This document shows, piece after piece, positions 11,901-23,934 of a stretch of DNA of 64,000 nucleotides. Source of the DNA: Mytilisepta virgata. Lineage: Eukaryota > Mollusca > Bivalvia > Mytilida > Mytilidae. Under the pieces are notes generated by a model. The model was not told the DNA's origin. It saw only the letters and a program-made list of their open reading frames with translations, and did no database searches. Numbering within the stretch: position 1 is the first letter of the stretch; each line of letters begins with the position of its first letter. A program made the position numbers and the translations under genes. The stretch is taken from positions 53,572,230 to 53,636,229 of the forward strand of contig CM051516.1 of NCBI GenBank assembly GCA_028015205.1, in the 5' to 3' direction.

Positions 11901-14218
11901 TCATGGGCAAAAAAAATCATGTTAAAGAAATGGATAAAACCCGGGGATTCCGAAAATCTGACAAAAAGACCAAAACATGACCAGCGACCATCATTAAAAT
12001 ATCGAAAATATGTTGCACACTGTATCGTATAGGTTTCATGTTAATGTAGGTCTATTACTCAAGTGATAAAGAAAATACTCGCTCTTATAAACTCTTTTCC
12101 ACAATAAAATCGATGAAATAAGAATAGTTTAAATACGAGATGCAATGCCTTAGAAAATAAACTACTCGCATGCGGCGTCGTGATTTATTTTAAAGAACCA
12201 AAGCTTATCGATTGTATCTCGTATACCTAATCTTTATTAAAAGAGTTATTACAACATTCTTCTTTCTCTTCAATTCATTTATGTAATCATTATCCAAATA
12301 TCAAACCATATCAAAATTTTAATGATTTAAAAATTGAGCTGAAAATAATTTGTCGTTAAGCTCACCATGTCAAGAGTAAAAACCATATTGCTTTGGCCAG
12401 AACAGATCCAAACATCCCCAAACAAGACATCTGAGAAAGTTATTTCTTGCGTTCCCGATTTTGCGGTAATAGTATAAGACGTCGTGTCAGATATCGGCGG
12501 CAGTTTTACCGCCCACTGACCATTTGGCTGTACGGTTGATTTTACTGGATTATTATTTAGTAAGGTTACTATGACTTCACTTCCGATTTTACCATATCCC
12601 CAGACGACTGAACGATATGGTGCTTTCTGTAAAACCATGTGGTCACCATAATATGACGCAAAGGAAAGGGTTGATTGTCTGTCTAGCAATGAAAAACACA
12701 ATATACAAAAATGGGTTGATATATACAATGTAATTGTAAAGATTTAACAGACTCTAAATATATTTAGTTTAGAAGATATAAGTAAAGGTTGTCAGAAGTA
12801 ACACATTGTTTAGTTAATGACGATTGATATTTGTTATTAATTTCAATGTTACATTATAAACACCATAAACATGACTTTGACAATACACGCATACAAACTG
12901 GATGTTTGAGATATACACTCTATTATATTAATTTACAACTAAGTATATGTAAGTGCTACAGAGATTTCAAAACTCAAAAAAGAAAAGGTTGCGAAACAGT
13001 ACGTGGTACTTCCATAGGACAATTAGCCGTCAAATGTGGAAATGAATATGGTTTTAATTTGGACATTTGATAGTTTGGCATGCCAAACTATCAAATGTCC
13101 AAATGTGACAATCAACACCAAATGTCCAAATGTGACTATCAACACCAAATGTCCAAATGTGACAATCAACACCAAATGTCCAAATGTGTCAATCAACAAC
13201 ATGGTATGATGACCATTGGATCTTTGACTAGGCACCTGTGACGGTTCACGGGAGCTCAACCCACAGTGCTGCCTAGCGCGTCGCCAGGAGGCGGATAAGG
13301 GAGACCCTCTCGCCTGTGAGTTGTCGGGTTATAATTCGGAAAGCCCGATCGCTGACCATAGTGGGTAAGGTGTTTGGAGAATGTCACACTCCCTGCACGC
13401 TAAAGACTCCTCCTGTAGTTTTCGAAAAATAGTAGGCTGATGGCTGCTACAAATAAGTAAATTATCAGACCCTACCCAACCATCATTCCTTTACAACGGC
13501 ATTCAGAATTGGTTCCCGTGTTTGTCCCGCCCCATTCCTATTTGAATTGTTCGATAAATTGAACTGGTTCTCGTTCTGAAGCAAGAAATATTTGCCACTG
13601 GAAGTTAAGCCACAATCAATCAATCTTGAATCTTTGACTCGAAATTTTAACTTTTCTTACCATATTTATAGAAAGTAAAGTCAAGAAATACCAAAGGGAT
13701 ATTCGAAGGAGAGAAAAATCGTAACAACTCACAAACTCCGGGAAACAACGAAGACAAGACCAAACAATACATGCACTACAATTAAAAACTAAGCATCAAC
13801 ATACCTTTTTTGAGAATCTCATATTACCAACAGAGTCATGTCAACAATATTAAACCGGCCAAAGATACCTTGACCATCATCAGAATTGTGGAACGACATG
13901 AAAACCTAACTAAATCTTTTGACATCAGACATTATGCTGCAATCATGATATCATGCAAAAACTAAGCTTTACTTTTAGTTAAATCGTTTCTATTGTCTGA
14001 TCCGTATCCTTTCGTTTTAATGGCATATTTAACTAAACCATCTATTAATAATAATACTATATAATTAACGATGAAAATTTTGCGATACAATTTCCCTGAG
14101 ATTTCTTTCATACAAAATCACTTAAGATAAGAACGCTAATGTTATTCTTACCCTCTCCATATCTTGTAGACTCTGTTAGAGAAAACAAAACTAAAATAAA
14201 GAAAACTCGTCCCTCCAT
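5987..14218 (-). CDS. SIAE: Sialate O-acetylesterase, copy A (nine exons, complete)
   Basis: Exons, in gene order: 14218-14152, 12682-12366, 10398-10260, 10082-9893, 9465-9380, 8414-8284, 7910-7747, 6796-6595, 6280-5987 (TGA 5989-5987). All junctions are AG/GT and phases join to 1590 nt, 529 aa, close to vertebrate SIAE (about 523 aa). Exon 1 encodes a signal peptide (MEGRVFFILVLFSL..). The SGNH-type nucleophile block is VWICSGQSNMVF (Ser120). LWNAMMYPF, GVIWYQGE, GFPDIRWHQTAD (expected to supply the catalytic His/Asp) and SIHPRDKQ follow; the C-terminus has VCCSPNN and LPAPPFITIG. Sequons NAT and NCT suggest N-glycosylation. Known role of the family: removal of O-acetyl groups from position 9 (and 4) of sialic acids, in lysosome or secretory route. 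It is the downstream member of a tandem pair with 25440-34174. No broken residue was seen. Confidence 0.93.
8880..9010 (+). repeat. SINE 3' fragment (V-domain-like)
   Basis: This stretch aligns block for block with the end of the SINE at 13205-13625: aaatcggttcccc, gtccgtcccaccc, gaaactggttttcg, agaaatatttgc-like and acaatcaacaaatc. It lies in intron 5 of SIAE copy A. Only the tail is present. Confidence 0.6.
10960..11125. repeat. ~21-bp minisatellite in SIAE-A intron 2
   Basis: About eight diverged units of gcgtgaccacgagttaataa. Because the unit is seven codons, frames stay open and give a false heptad protein (LLTRGHN-like) on the minus strand at 10931-11173. Confidence 0.75.
11599..11997. 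mobile_element. TTAA-ended MITE, copy 1
   Basis: The left end TTAAGGATGATCGCTGGTC (11599-11617) is inverted at the right end (11979-11997) with two mismatches, and both ends carry TTAA. The interior is non-coding. A second copy lies at 28172-28547. TTAA target sites suggest a piggyBac-type mobiliser; that is inference. Located in intron 2 of SIAE copy A. Confidence 0.8.
13057..13200. repeat. Perfect 48-bp palindrome running into 27-bp tandem repeats
   Basis: Bases 13057-13104 form a perfect spacer-less palindrome (24-bp arms; centre tttggca/tgccaaa). Its right arm is the start of about four 27-bp units containing caaatgtccaaatgtgacaa (13092-13200). In intron 1 of SIAE copy A. Confidence 0.85.
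13205..13625 (+). mobile_element. V-SINE-like element (RUDI-type tail)
   Basis: The 3' part, from ggttctcgttctgaagcaag to ttgccactggaagttaag and caatcaatcaatc, matches what is known of the conserved tail of bivalve V-SINEs such as RUDI. The 5' part (ctgcctagcgcgtcgccagg, gtcgggttataattcgg) is structured but not an obvious tRNA; it may be a diverged Pol III head. In SIAE-A intron 1. Confidence 0.55.
13640..13795. repeat. ~150-bp dispersed repeat, copy 1
   Basis: Nearly identical to 15978-16135 over about 150 bp (gaaattttaacttttcttac through caatacatgcactacaatta). It directly follows the SINE in intron 1 of SIAE copy A. The family is unknown; high identity suggests recent copying. Confidence 0.8.
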
Positions 14219-14599
14219 TCGATGTAATGTACTTCACTTCATTTAGGCTATCATGCTCTTATCGTTAAAACGGATGACCTCGATACAGGTTTCTGTAACA
14301 CTGTCACAAAATTAACTTGACAAAGTAAGTATAATATACTAAGTGAAAAATCTCGCCCCGCAAGATTATTGCCTTTCTACAACTGTCGCAATTCTAACAT
14401 ATCTAAATAACTTAAAATGCAGGTGTTTTAAGAGTATGCCGTCAAATTACTGGAAATTTAGTTGATATTAACTTATTTATATCTAATTATTTTTTTATAG
14501 ATGTTTTGACAGTGAAATTAGATGTAACAAACAGTTTTGTTTTGGTTGATTAAACGGAATTGATGAGTATACATGGTCAATGATGGTTGAGCATGTAAC

Positions 14600-14690
14600 G
14601 CATCAAACCACACTCTACACTACACGCACACGATAGGAACGTTACGCGTACACGATTCGCATGATACACGCACACGATTCGCAAGTTACT
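14600..14690. repeat. CACACGATTCGC-type simple repeat, copy 1
   Basis: Irregular repeats of acacgcacacgattcgca with embedded cgttac. The same degenerate unit recurs at 17330-17430. It is near the 5' end of SIAE copy A, about 400 bp upstream of the ATG. Confidence 0.6.
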
Positions 14691-14935
14691 GAGCCAATTA
14701 GGATCAACATTTGGTGGAATGGTCCTTGGGTGGTCCCCTTCCAAAATTATGTCCGGCATTTCCTACTTCCAACTAATATGGCTGTTGTTACTAAAAATAG
14801 AAAAGTAGGGGGTGAATTTAAAAAATCTTCTTCTATGACATTACATGGCTAATTGGAACCAGACTTGGTATTAATGGTCATTAGGAGGTTCTCTAACAGA
14901 CTTGTGGTTTAATGTCATGTCATTAATCAGTTACA

Positions 14936-15577
14936 ATGGCTAATGCACAACTACAAGTGAAGTTCGTTACAAACAAACTTGGGAACCAAAACCTTGTACA
15001 CAGTGGGTTACAGTTCCAGGCTAAGAACAAAAGGGACAAAAGAACTTACAGGAAGTGTTCCACTCCAGCTGTCCTGCCACCATCAATACTCTGAACAACA
15101 TACCGACCAGTCTCAGCAAACCAGAACCATAGGTCTGACCACATCCAGAGAATTAAATTTCGCTGCACAGATGTGCTGACAATTCCAACCATTTATGAAG
15201 AAGAATTAGTAAAACCCAGTAGCGACGACTGGAACGACGACACACAAAAACTTGTAGAGAACATTCCAACTTTCCCATCTTCAAAGGATTCCATGTATAA
15301 CAAACGCAAGAAGAACCTACCAGTTTTACCAAAAACTGTTGATGAAATCAACATAGATGGTATTTGGGCACGTACAATCAAAGGTGAACCATTCCTGCTA
15401 ACAGACGACATCACAGTTGGGCGTTTGGTAATCTTCAGTACTCAAAAGAATCTAACACACTTAGCAGCTGCAGAAATCACAAATGATGATGGTACATTTT
15501 ACTCCGGTCCGAGCCTATTCTTTACACATTTCACGCAATGGTTGACGGCGCAATGTATCCACTGGTACACAGTTTAG
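14936..15577 (+). pseudogene. Broken FLYWCH/MULE transposase
   Basis: A first frame (14936-15094) reads like a FLYWCH zinc finger (LVHSGLQFQAKNKRDKRTY) and stops early. After a frame change, 15173-15577 resembles residues about 125-205 of the intact MULE transposase at 38980-40374: LPVLPK, LLTDD, LVIFSTQKNL and DDGTF, the last containing the first catalytic Asp. The remaining catalytic core is missing or scrambled by about 15640. It is a dead relative, not a recent copy, of the 38.6-kb element. Confidence 0.7.
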
Positions 15578-15977
15578 ACACCGTAACCAGGAAGTCACAA
15601 CAGTACAGTTTGGTGATGCAGCCTCCCACCTTCTTCACGTTGAATAAATTAATAAACTTTGATAGACTTATATACAGTGAATTTCTAATGTGTGCTACAA
15701 TGTGTGATTTGTTTTAGTGTTCTTGTATTGTTTGTTTCATATTATAATGCTTGCTTGAATCTACTGTTGAATTTGTGTAATAAAAGAAATAAAATAATTT
15801 ACTTATATTTGTTTCCATTTCTTTCATAGTTATTTTTATTAAAAACACAGAATTTATACACATACAAAAATAACCTATTTACCTGTCCTAAAAAACACTT
15901 GTCAATTAATAGTTGATTAAACAATGTTTATACAGTATAATCCTTTGTTTGGACATGTTTTCCCCTTATTCCCACAT

Positions 15978-16135
15978 GAAATTTTAACTTTTCTTACCAT
16001 ATTTATAGAAAGTAAAGTCAAGAAATACCAAAGGGATATTCGAAAGAGAGAAAAATCGTAACAACTCACAAACTCCGGAGAACAACGAAGACAAGACCAA
16101 AACAATACATGCACTACAATTAAAAACTAAAAACA
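15978..16135. repeat. ~150-bp dispersed repeat, copy 2
   Basis: Second copy of the repeat at 13640-13795, same orientation, with few differences. The two minus-strand open frames here are repeat DNA. Confidence 0.8.
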
Positions 16136-16139
16136 TATG

Positions 16140-17330
16140 AACAACATGGACCCCACCATAAAAAAGTGGAAATAGGATGAATGAACCAATTCTGGTTTCT
16201 TTCAAATAAAAGTCATCATGTAATTGGGGTGTTTACGAACGACTACTGGGCTAAAACAAAATCTTATTAGAGAAAAAAATTAAGTTTCATCTGAAGTGAC
16301 GTCACATATGCTTATTTACCTGTACACCTACCTCAGATATGCAATGTTTAATGGTTTAATTATAAGTTAAATTTTAAAAATATTTTCTTTATTAATGATA
16401 TAATATATTATAATACAAAATATTAACTGTTAATATATATCAATATATAGTTTCTATAAATATGATATTTTTTTAATCATATATTCATTTAAAATATCAT
16501 TAATCCATAAGTGAATATAAATGTTTAATGTCCTCTATCTAAAACATTTGTACATAAAATATATTTATAATATAAATTAAAGTTTATCTCAAAATGTATA
16601 AATGTATAAATTTTAATAATAAATATTTATTTTGCCGATAAATTGTTTTTAGTGATCTATTTTTTTTTCTCAGAAAAATTTGTATTTTGTATCAAGTAAT
16701 TATTTAACTTTGTCAGATGTCTTATGTTTTCCTTTCTACAATCAGAAGGCTCATATCAGGTAAATTTACAGGTAAATAGACATTTTCCCTTGAATGGATC
16801 TCTTAATCCCTTGCGTAATTAGATCTTATTCTAGCTCACTAGTCGTCCTGGGAATGAACTAGCTTGGGAACATAATAACCAAACAATTACTTAATATGTA
16901 AAAGATGTTCTATGAAGATATAAACTAATAAATAATATCTGTCAAACAAATGTAAAAATCGCTAGATTTTTAAGAATAATTAAAGAAATTTTTGACAAAA
17001 AAGTTAAGGTTCAAATCTATATTTGATTTGCAAATGTTATATGTACGTTATCTAATCATTTAATTCAAGAAATGTTTTTAATTAATTTATTCTTTTCAGA
17101 TCAATTAAATTGAATAATTTACATTTAGTAAAAGAAAACACTTAGAATATGTGCTGGATTCTTAATATCAACATTTTCAAATATTTGACACTGGCGAAAG
17201 TACGCTCCTACAATATTTTAATTCGAGTTTGAAACATGTTCTTATTTGAGTTTTTTGAAATATGTTCTTATTTGAATTCACCCGTTTTAAAATCTGTCTC
17301 GACCAATGAAATTTCATACACGTTAAACGA
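16140..17330. other. Very AT-rich non-coding DNA
   Basis: Dominated by A/T runs (especially 16340-16660). No open frame with splice signals, no RNA gene and no clear repeat family was recognised. Confidence 0.5.
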
Positions 17331-17430
17331 TTCAAATCGCACCTTTTTTGCCACACGCACACGATTCGCACGTTGCACGCACACAATTTAAACGTTACAC
17401 GCACACAACGCGCACGTTTTGCACGTTACA
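17330..17430. repeat. CACACGATTCGC-type simple repeat, copy 2
   Basis: Alternating cacacgcacacgattcgcac and cacgttacacg units, related to 14600-14690. Confidence 0.6.
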
Positions 17431-18109
17431 CGATTGTTTTGGTGATTTATACGTTTGACCAAGGGTATCTCACTTCAGTTACATAGGAGGCATAATAAAT
17501 GTCAGGATAACGTCCTAAAAGGGACTTGAATGTAAAAAATTGCATGTCTACTATGACAAGATAACTTAAAAGTGCTAAATAAGATTTCAGTCAAAATTCA
17601 AGCAGAAAATCAACCAAGAGAAGATAACGCAATGAAACGCCTTAAGGTAAGGCTTGCTATCTCCCTGGATTTTTATCATTATAATATTGTAGTAATGTGA
17701 CATATTTATTTGTTCATTTATGAACCTCTCTTATTTTATGGAATTTTTAAGAAAATCGCCTATCTCTTTTTCTAGGAACAGCTCAAAATTTGGATTTTTG
17801 GAAGTTTCGTCACACTGTATTTATTTTACTATTTTCAAGAAATAATTTATGTAAGAATCAAAAATATTATTTTATTTTAATGAAAATTGTAAAAATGATT
17901 CATCCAATTGGAACGCCATGACTAAATTCGTTTTTTCTCCAAAAAGTTGTAATGCAACTACTAGAAAAAAAATGGTGCAAATTGAAATGTAAAGCAAATG
18001 ACAACATTGACAGTGATGAATGATGGGGACCGACCAAGTGACAAATAACCAGCCATAAGCTACATGTAAATTTATGAAGGAATTTACAGTTTTCAACTAA
18101 AATAAGTTT

Positions 18110-18600
18110 GCTTCTAACTGACTACTCTCAGATCTTTACTTTTTGTCTTTACTCTTTTTGTCAATTGTTTTATGTGCTTTGTGTCGATCTGATGAGTAAA
18201 GCCCTTTTCAACAGATTTTTACCCTTTGTTCTTGTATTGTGCTGTTACACTACTGTCCCAGGATAGGGGATGGCTTGGCACCAGCAAACATGTTCAAACC
18301 CGCCACATTAATTTCTATATGTGTCAATCCCAAGTCAGGAGCCTGTAATTCAGTGGTTGTCTTTGATTTTCGTCCATTGTTTTGAACAGCATTAGTTTTC
18401 TCGTTTGAATTGTTTTACACATCATTGTTGAGCCCTTTATATCTTGCTATATATTTGGTTTGGGGTATGCTCCTTTATGAAGGCCGTACGGTGACCTATA
18501 ACACCACCAACGTAATTTGGTCTCTGGTGGATAGTTGTCTCATTAATTGGTAATAATACCAAATCTTCTCATTTATATAGATAACTTCTGTCCTGTGTGC
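18110..18600 (+). repeat. Interspersed retroelement-tail-like repeat
   Basis: Contains cccaagtcaggagcctgtaa, gaaggccgtacggtgaccta and ggatagttgtctcatt. These blocks are frequent in mussel non-coding sequence as far as I recall, which would make it the 3' tail of an abundant retroelement. A related stretch in inverse orientation is seen near 37330-37400 (gactttgggacagg, ggcggcaata). No coding function. Confidence 0.5.
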
Positions 18601-19243
18601 TACTTCATTTTCTTGCTTTTTGCCAGTTTGTTTATGGAAATCGTTATACATTCTGTAAATCGTTGGACCGATACAGTCTACTTGAATTATTTGTCCTGTA
18701 CATAGGTAAGTTTCTTCCAAGTTATCTTAAATATATCTTGATGTGATCCATTGTTGTCTTAATGTTTGTATTGTTTCATAATTTGTTGATATCACACCGC
18801 AGCTGTGTTTTTCAATTCACAGTTGTGGTGTAAACGACATCTAGCTAGTCTTTAATTTGCATTGAGGTTATCAAAGACAGTTCGTGCCCCGTGTTGAAGC
18901 TCTCACTGAGACTTGGAAATCAAATACAACTGTTTCAATAAAAGCGCTGTTAATTCACTTTTGTGTTATTCTTCTGAGATTGATTTGTCTCATGGCTTGA
19001 TACTCTATATGTTATCTTTCTCGTTTCAATAAACTTTTGATGTCTGTTTTTTTGCATATTACATGCCAGTATCATATATATGTTCGTTTAAACATAGATT
19101 ACTGGATAGTGAAAAACTCGTAGTTTTGAGACATTTTTCCAGCTAATGCCAGGACAGGCCACCCCCCCCCCCTCTCAAATGGTTGTCCCCTAAGATACAT
19201 GGTTGTTCCTAGTCAAAATAAGTATGACAGCTGTAACTTGTAA

Positions 19244-21081
19244 GGCTATTTATAATTATTTGGACTTGGTTGTTCCCTAAAAAAATTCAAAAGAATTTTT
19301 TGTATTGTATTTAAATCTATACATGAAAAACATTGTGCTTACCTAGTACTATTTTACTTTTTCCGGTTCTTACAACATTCAATGAAATGCACACAGTGTT
19401 CTGGCATCGTATGAATAGCTACCTAGTCCATATCTTTTCTCACTCTCAATATCGCTAAGGTGTAATCGAGCATCACACGAGGTGTAATACATCTGTCGGA
19501 CTAAGGATTGTAGCTCTTTCAAGATCCGAGTGTTTACCTGCAGATAGTTGTGGTCTTATATTGTCGGCTCATCACAGGGTGACTTACCGATAAATTCCCT
19601 TTTGACTCTTGGCTATTTATAATTATTTTGACTTGGTTGTTCCCTAAAAAAAATTTCAAAAGAATTTTTTGTATTGTATTTAAATCTATACATGAAAAAC
19701 ATTGTGCTTACCTAGTACTATTTTACTTTTTCCGGTTCTTACAACATTCAATGAAATGCACACAGTGTTCTGGCATCGTATGAATAGCTACCTAGTCCAT
19801 ATCTTTTCTCACTCTCAAGATCGCTAAGGTGTAATCGAGCATCACACGAGGTGTAATACATCTGTCGGACTAAGGATTGTAGCTCTTTCAAGATCCGAGT
19901 GTTTACCTGCAGATAGTTGTGTCTTATATTGTCGGCTCATCACAGGGTGACTTACCGATAAATTCCCTTTTGACTCTTGGCTATTAATAATTATTTGGAT
20001 TTGGTTGTTCCCTAAAAAAAAATTTGAAAGGAATTTTTTGTATTGTATTTAAATCTATACATGAAAAACATTGTGCTTACCTAGTACTATTTTACTTTTT
20101 CCGGTTCTTACAACATTCAATGAAATGCACACAGTGTTCTGGCATCGTATGAATAGCTACCTAGTCTATATCTTTTCTCACTCTCAATATCGCTAAGGTG
20201 TAATCGATCATCACACGAGGTGTAATACATCTGTCGGGCTAAGGATTGTAGCTCTTTCAAGATCCGAGTGTTTACCTGCAGATAGTTGTGGTCTTATATT
20301 GTCGGCTCATCACGGTGACTTACCGATAAATTCCCTTTTGACTCTTGGCTATTTATAATTATTTTGACTTGGTTGTTCCCTAAAAAAAATTTCAAAAGAA
20401 TTTTTTGTATTGTATTTAAATCTATACATGAAAAACATTGTGCTTACCTAGTACTATTTTACTTTTTCCGGTTCTTACAACATTCAATGAAATGCACACA
20501 GTGTTCTGGCATCGTATGAATAGCTACCTAGTCCATATCTTTTCTCCCTCTCAATATCGCTAAGGTGTAATCGAGCATCACACGAGGTGTAATACATCTG
20601 TCGGACTAAGGATTGTAGCTCTTTCAAGATCCGAGTGTTTACCTGCAGATAGTTGTGTCTTATATTGTCGGCTCATCACAGGGTGACTTACCGATAAATT
20701 CCCTTTGACTCTTGGCTATTAATAATTATTTGGATTTGGTTGTTCCCTAAAAAAAAATTTGAAAGGAATTTTTTGTATTGTATTTAAATCTATACATGAA
20801 AAACATTGTGCTTACCTAGTACTATTTTACTTTTTCCGGTTCTTACAACATTCAATGAAATGCACACAGTGTTCTGGCATCGTATGAATAGCTACCTAGT
20901 CCATATCTTTTCTCACTCTCAATATCGCTAAGGTGTAATCGATCATCACACGAGGTGTAATACATCTGTCGGGCTAAGGATTGTAGCTCTTTCAAGATCC
21001 GAGTGTTTACCTGCAGATAGTTGTGGTCTTATATTGTCGGCTCATCACGGTGACTTACCGATAAATTCCCTTTTGACTCTT
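19244..21081. repeat. Satellite-like array: five ~367-bp units
   Basis: Units start with ggctatt at 19244, 19611, 19979, 20347 and 20714 (periods 367-368). Diagnostic differences show two unit types. Units 3 and 5 share attaataattatttggattt, gatcatcacacg, cgggctaagg and catcacggtgac; units 2 and 4 share attttgacttgg, gagcatcacacg, cggactaagg and cacagggtgac. The array is therefore unit 1 plus two ~735-bp dimers. No coding potential. Confidence 0.9.
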
Positions 21082-21239
21082 GTGCTTTAAATTGCTTGAG
21101 AAAAGGATGTTTTAGGTTGAAATTTAAATCTTAACATTTTTAAGACGATCGACGATCAGTAGCAACTTATGTTGGCAAATTTCGCTGCTTTCCAACGTTC
21201 AAATAATTCGGCTGCATTCCACAATATGAATACGAGTTA

Positions 21240-22935
21240 TCTCCCTATGACCGCAAACCTAAGCTCAAACACGTGCGTGTATATCTTTTAAAAAGGACAA
21301 ATATACCTAAGGAGCAATCAAAAAAACGTAATCCATTGGACAGACAAACCCGGGAAGACAAATGAACAACCACAAGGACAACAAATAAACACAGAAAACT
21401 AAAAAACAATGAACAACACGAACTCCTATAAAAACCAGGAGTGAACCCAGGTGCTCCGGAAGGGTAAGCAGTTCCTGCTCCGTATACGGCACCCGTCGTG
21501 AAGTTCAACAAAGTCAATCCGGTGGAAGTCACAAATCGTTGGAGGCACATGAAATGTTAAGACAGTGGGAACAGGTCCAACATCATCTTAGATATTGGAA
21601 CACTGTAATGGTCAATCAATTCATGATAAAACGCTGGTTAAGAAGCTTTTGCGACATCAGTAATCCTCTTTGTCGAAAGTCAGGGTAACTCACGCATGCC
21701 CTTGAAAATCGGATAAGCTGAGAAACGTAGACGCCATATGCAGGCGATGCTGGTTTATTGCTACTGAAGAAGGGAAAATTAACAATAAGAAAGTTGAAGT
21801 CATCACGTTTGTCATAAAGTTTTGTCTTCAAACGTCCCTCATAGTCTATTTCAAGAAACAAATCCAAATATGAAGCGGACTTTGGTGTATCTGTAGTATC
21901 CTTAATTTAAAGCTCACTGGGGTAGATAAGATGTAGAAAGTCTTGGAATTTGTCGTTATTTAACGACAACACATCATCTATATAACGAAAAGTTTCTTTT
22001 TGTTTTCACGTAGTAACCCTTGAATGAAGTTTGCTTCATATGAGTACAGAAACAGATCGGCGAGGAGAGGAGCACAGTTGGTTCCCATTGGAATGCCGAT
22101 TGTTTGTTGAAAAATTAGACCGAATATGTTGTCTATGAGAAAATCTAACATGTTTGTAATTTCATCTTCAGAATACTTTTTGTCAGAATCAGAGTGGTTC
22201 TTCACGAAATAAGACTTTTCTCTCCCTAGAAGGAATTTATACCTTCGTGTCCCATTTTTCTTGAAAAAAAGTTGATGAACTAGTTGCTTTAAGCGATCTT
22301 TTAATTGAGAATGTGGTATGGTAGTGTAGAGTGTAGAGAAGTCGAAAGTTTTTATGCTGTTGCATGTAGCCAAAGATTTTGATTTTAGATATTGAAGTAA
22401 ATTTTTGGAGTTTTTAAGAATCCACATCTGATTGACGCCACTTGTGGAATATGATGTTTCACAGTAATTCTGAAGGCCCTCTTTAATACATGTCTATATG
22501 GATGTTAAAATCTTTGAAAGAAGTTTTGTAGAGCAATTAGCTGACCCAGCAATGTACCTTTGTTTAAACGGATTCTTATGTAGTTTAGGAATCCAATAGA
22601 GAGCAGGAAGGTCCATTTCTTCATCCTTTATAGAAATGCCAAAGGAATGAAGAACGGTCTTGTGGTTATCAAGGACTTCCTGCTTAGTGAGTGTGGTCGG
22701 TGTATAAGTTGGGTTACCCGCAGTGTTATCTATTCCCAATTCGTTTCTAAGACACTCAAAATAATAGTTCTTACAAACAAAAACGATGTTATTGGGGGCC
22801 TTGTCAGCTGGGACAACTATATATTTGTCATGGAGGCGAGTCAAGTTTTCAACAACCTTAGGGTCTTTAAAGATGGATTTAGCTTTAGTGCTCATAGACC
22901 CTTAGAGGCTTTTAATTCTGATTTGTATCATTGAC
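21240..22935 (-). mobile_element. Penelope-like reverse transcriptase element, frameshifted
   Basis: Minus-strand frames, in order: 22895-22494 (VPADKAPNNIVFVCK, LPALYWIPKLHKNP, RYIAGSANCSTK), 22427-21978 (FDFSTLYTTIPH, GIPMGTNCAPLLADLF), then a frameshift just before the catalytic YIDD (21984-21973), and 21867-21616 (LYDKRDDFNF, YGVYVSQLIRFSRACV). Together they cover a Penelope-type RT. No GIY-YIG endonuclease is visible downstream, and the stretch to 21240 is the non-coding tail also found at 34800-35100 and 48555-48625. Stops and shifts show it is inactive. Confidence 0.8.
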
Positions 22936-23934
22936 CTAATAGCCTTCACCCACTCTGAAAGTGTATCAGCACGCTCCTGTTCCTTTGAAGTCCATCTTAT
23001 GTGAGAATAGTATGCACTGAAGATCAATTCAATAAGATCAAATTGCCAAAAAAGAGAGGCTTTCTTTGAATCGATAAAACATTTTCTTAAGATAAAATAT
23101 GTAAATATAGATATCGATGTTTAATAAATATTGCTACCATTTTAAGAGTTCATCATCTTCAAAAGTCAATACCAGCTTATTTTGACAATACTAAAATGTC
23201 TATCGTTTCTTATTCATACAAAAAACCGAATAGAGGAATCATCTTTAATTTTTCCTCTATAAAATATTAAGAGAGGAATTACATAATTCTAGCAATTGAA
23301 ATTAGAAAAAGAAACAACTGAACACACATTAAAGTCATGAACAGTTCCAACCTCATTCCCAATATCTCAATGTTTCAATATGTACTGGTTGCTTAAATTA
23401 CATAAAAATCCTTACAATTTTCGTTTTATTTATGCCACTAGCAAATGTACCACCACTTAGTTGTGTGTCCTTTTAACAAGTTCTCGTTTTTGTGCAAAAG
23501 AACTTGTTATTAATTAATGTAACAAAATATATGAAAATTTGGCCATAAATTGTTTTTGGAGTGTAAAAAATGTCTCAATGTTTTGAATAAATTGCAAAAA
23601 GCAAATCATCAAGTAACTGCAATGGGCAGTTATTATTTTTCTACATTATAAATATCTCTTTCTCACGATCTTATCAAAGAAAAATTGAGTACACTGACTA
23701 ACTGGTCTTTTGAATCTTCTGGTTTAAATTATATGTTGTAACAATTTTAAAGCATTGCTCAGTCATAAAAATTATGCAAATTACTGTTCTTGCACAAGCT
23801 ATGACATGATCAATGCCCTACACTTCTTGCTGGACAAAATTTGTTGGTTAATGGGAATTATGAAAAAGCTCCTTAAAGGTCATGAATTAATTGATAATTT
23901 TAACAACAATTGCAGGTATCTTGGTAAGAATGAA
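22936..23934. other. Intergenic DNA, no gene seen
   Basis: AT-rich, with no recognised family. The small open frame at 23755-23976 has no domain and runs into the dispersed repeat. Confidence 0.4.

Noticed and set aside
15917..16205. Two hydrophobic minus-strand frames that look like membrane proteins
   Set aside because: They lie in a dispersed repeat present nearly identically at 13640-13795.
19244..21081. CRISPR-like array
   Set aside because: Units are ~367 bp and contiguous with no unique spacers; eukaryotic satellite.
21245..21550. 101-codon minus-strand frame
   Set aside because: Non-coding tail of the Penelope-like element; the same sequence gives a different false frame at 34849-35091.
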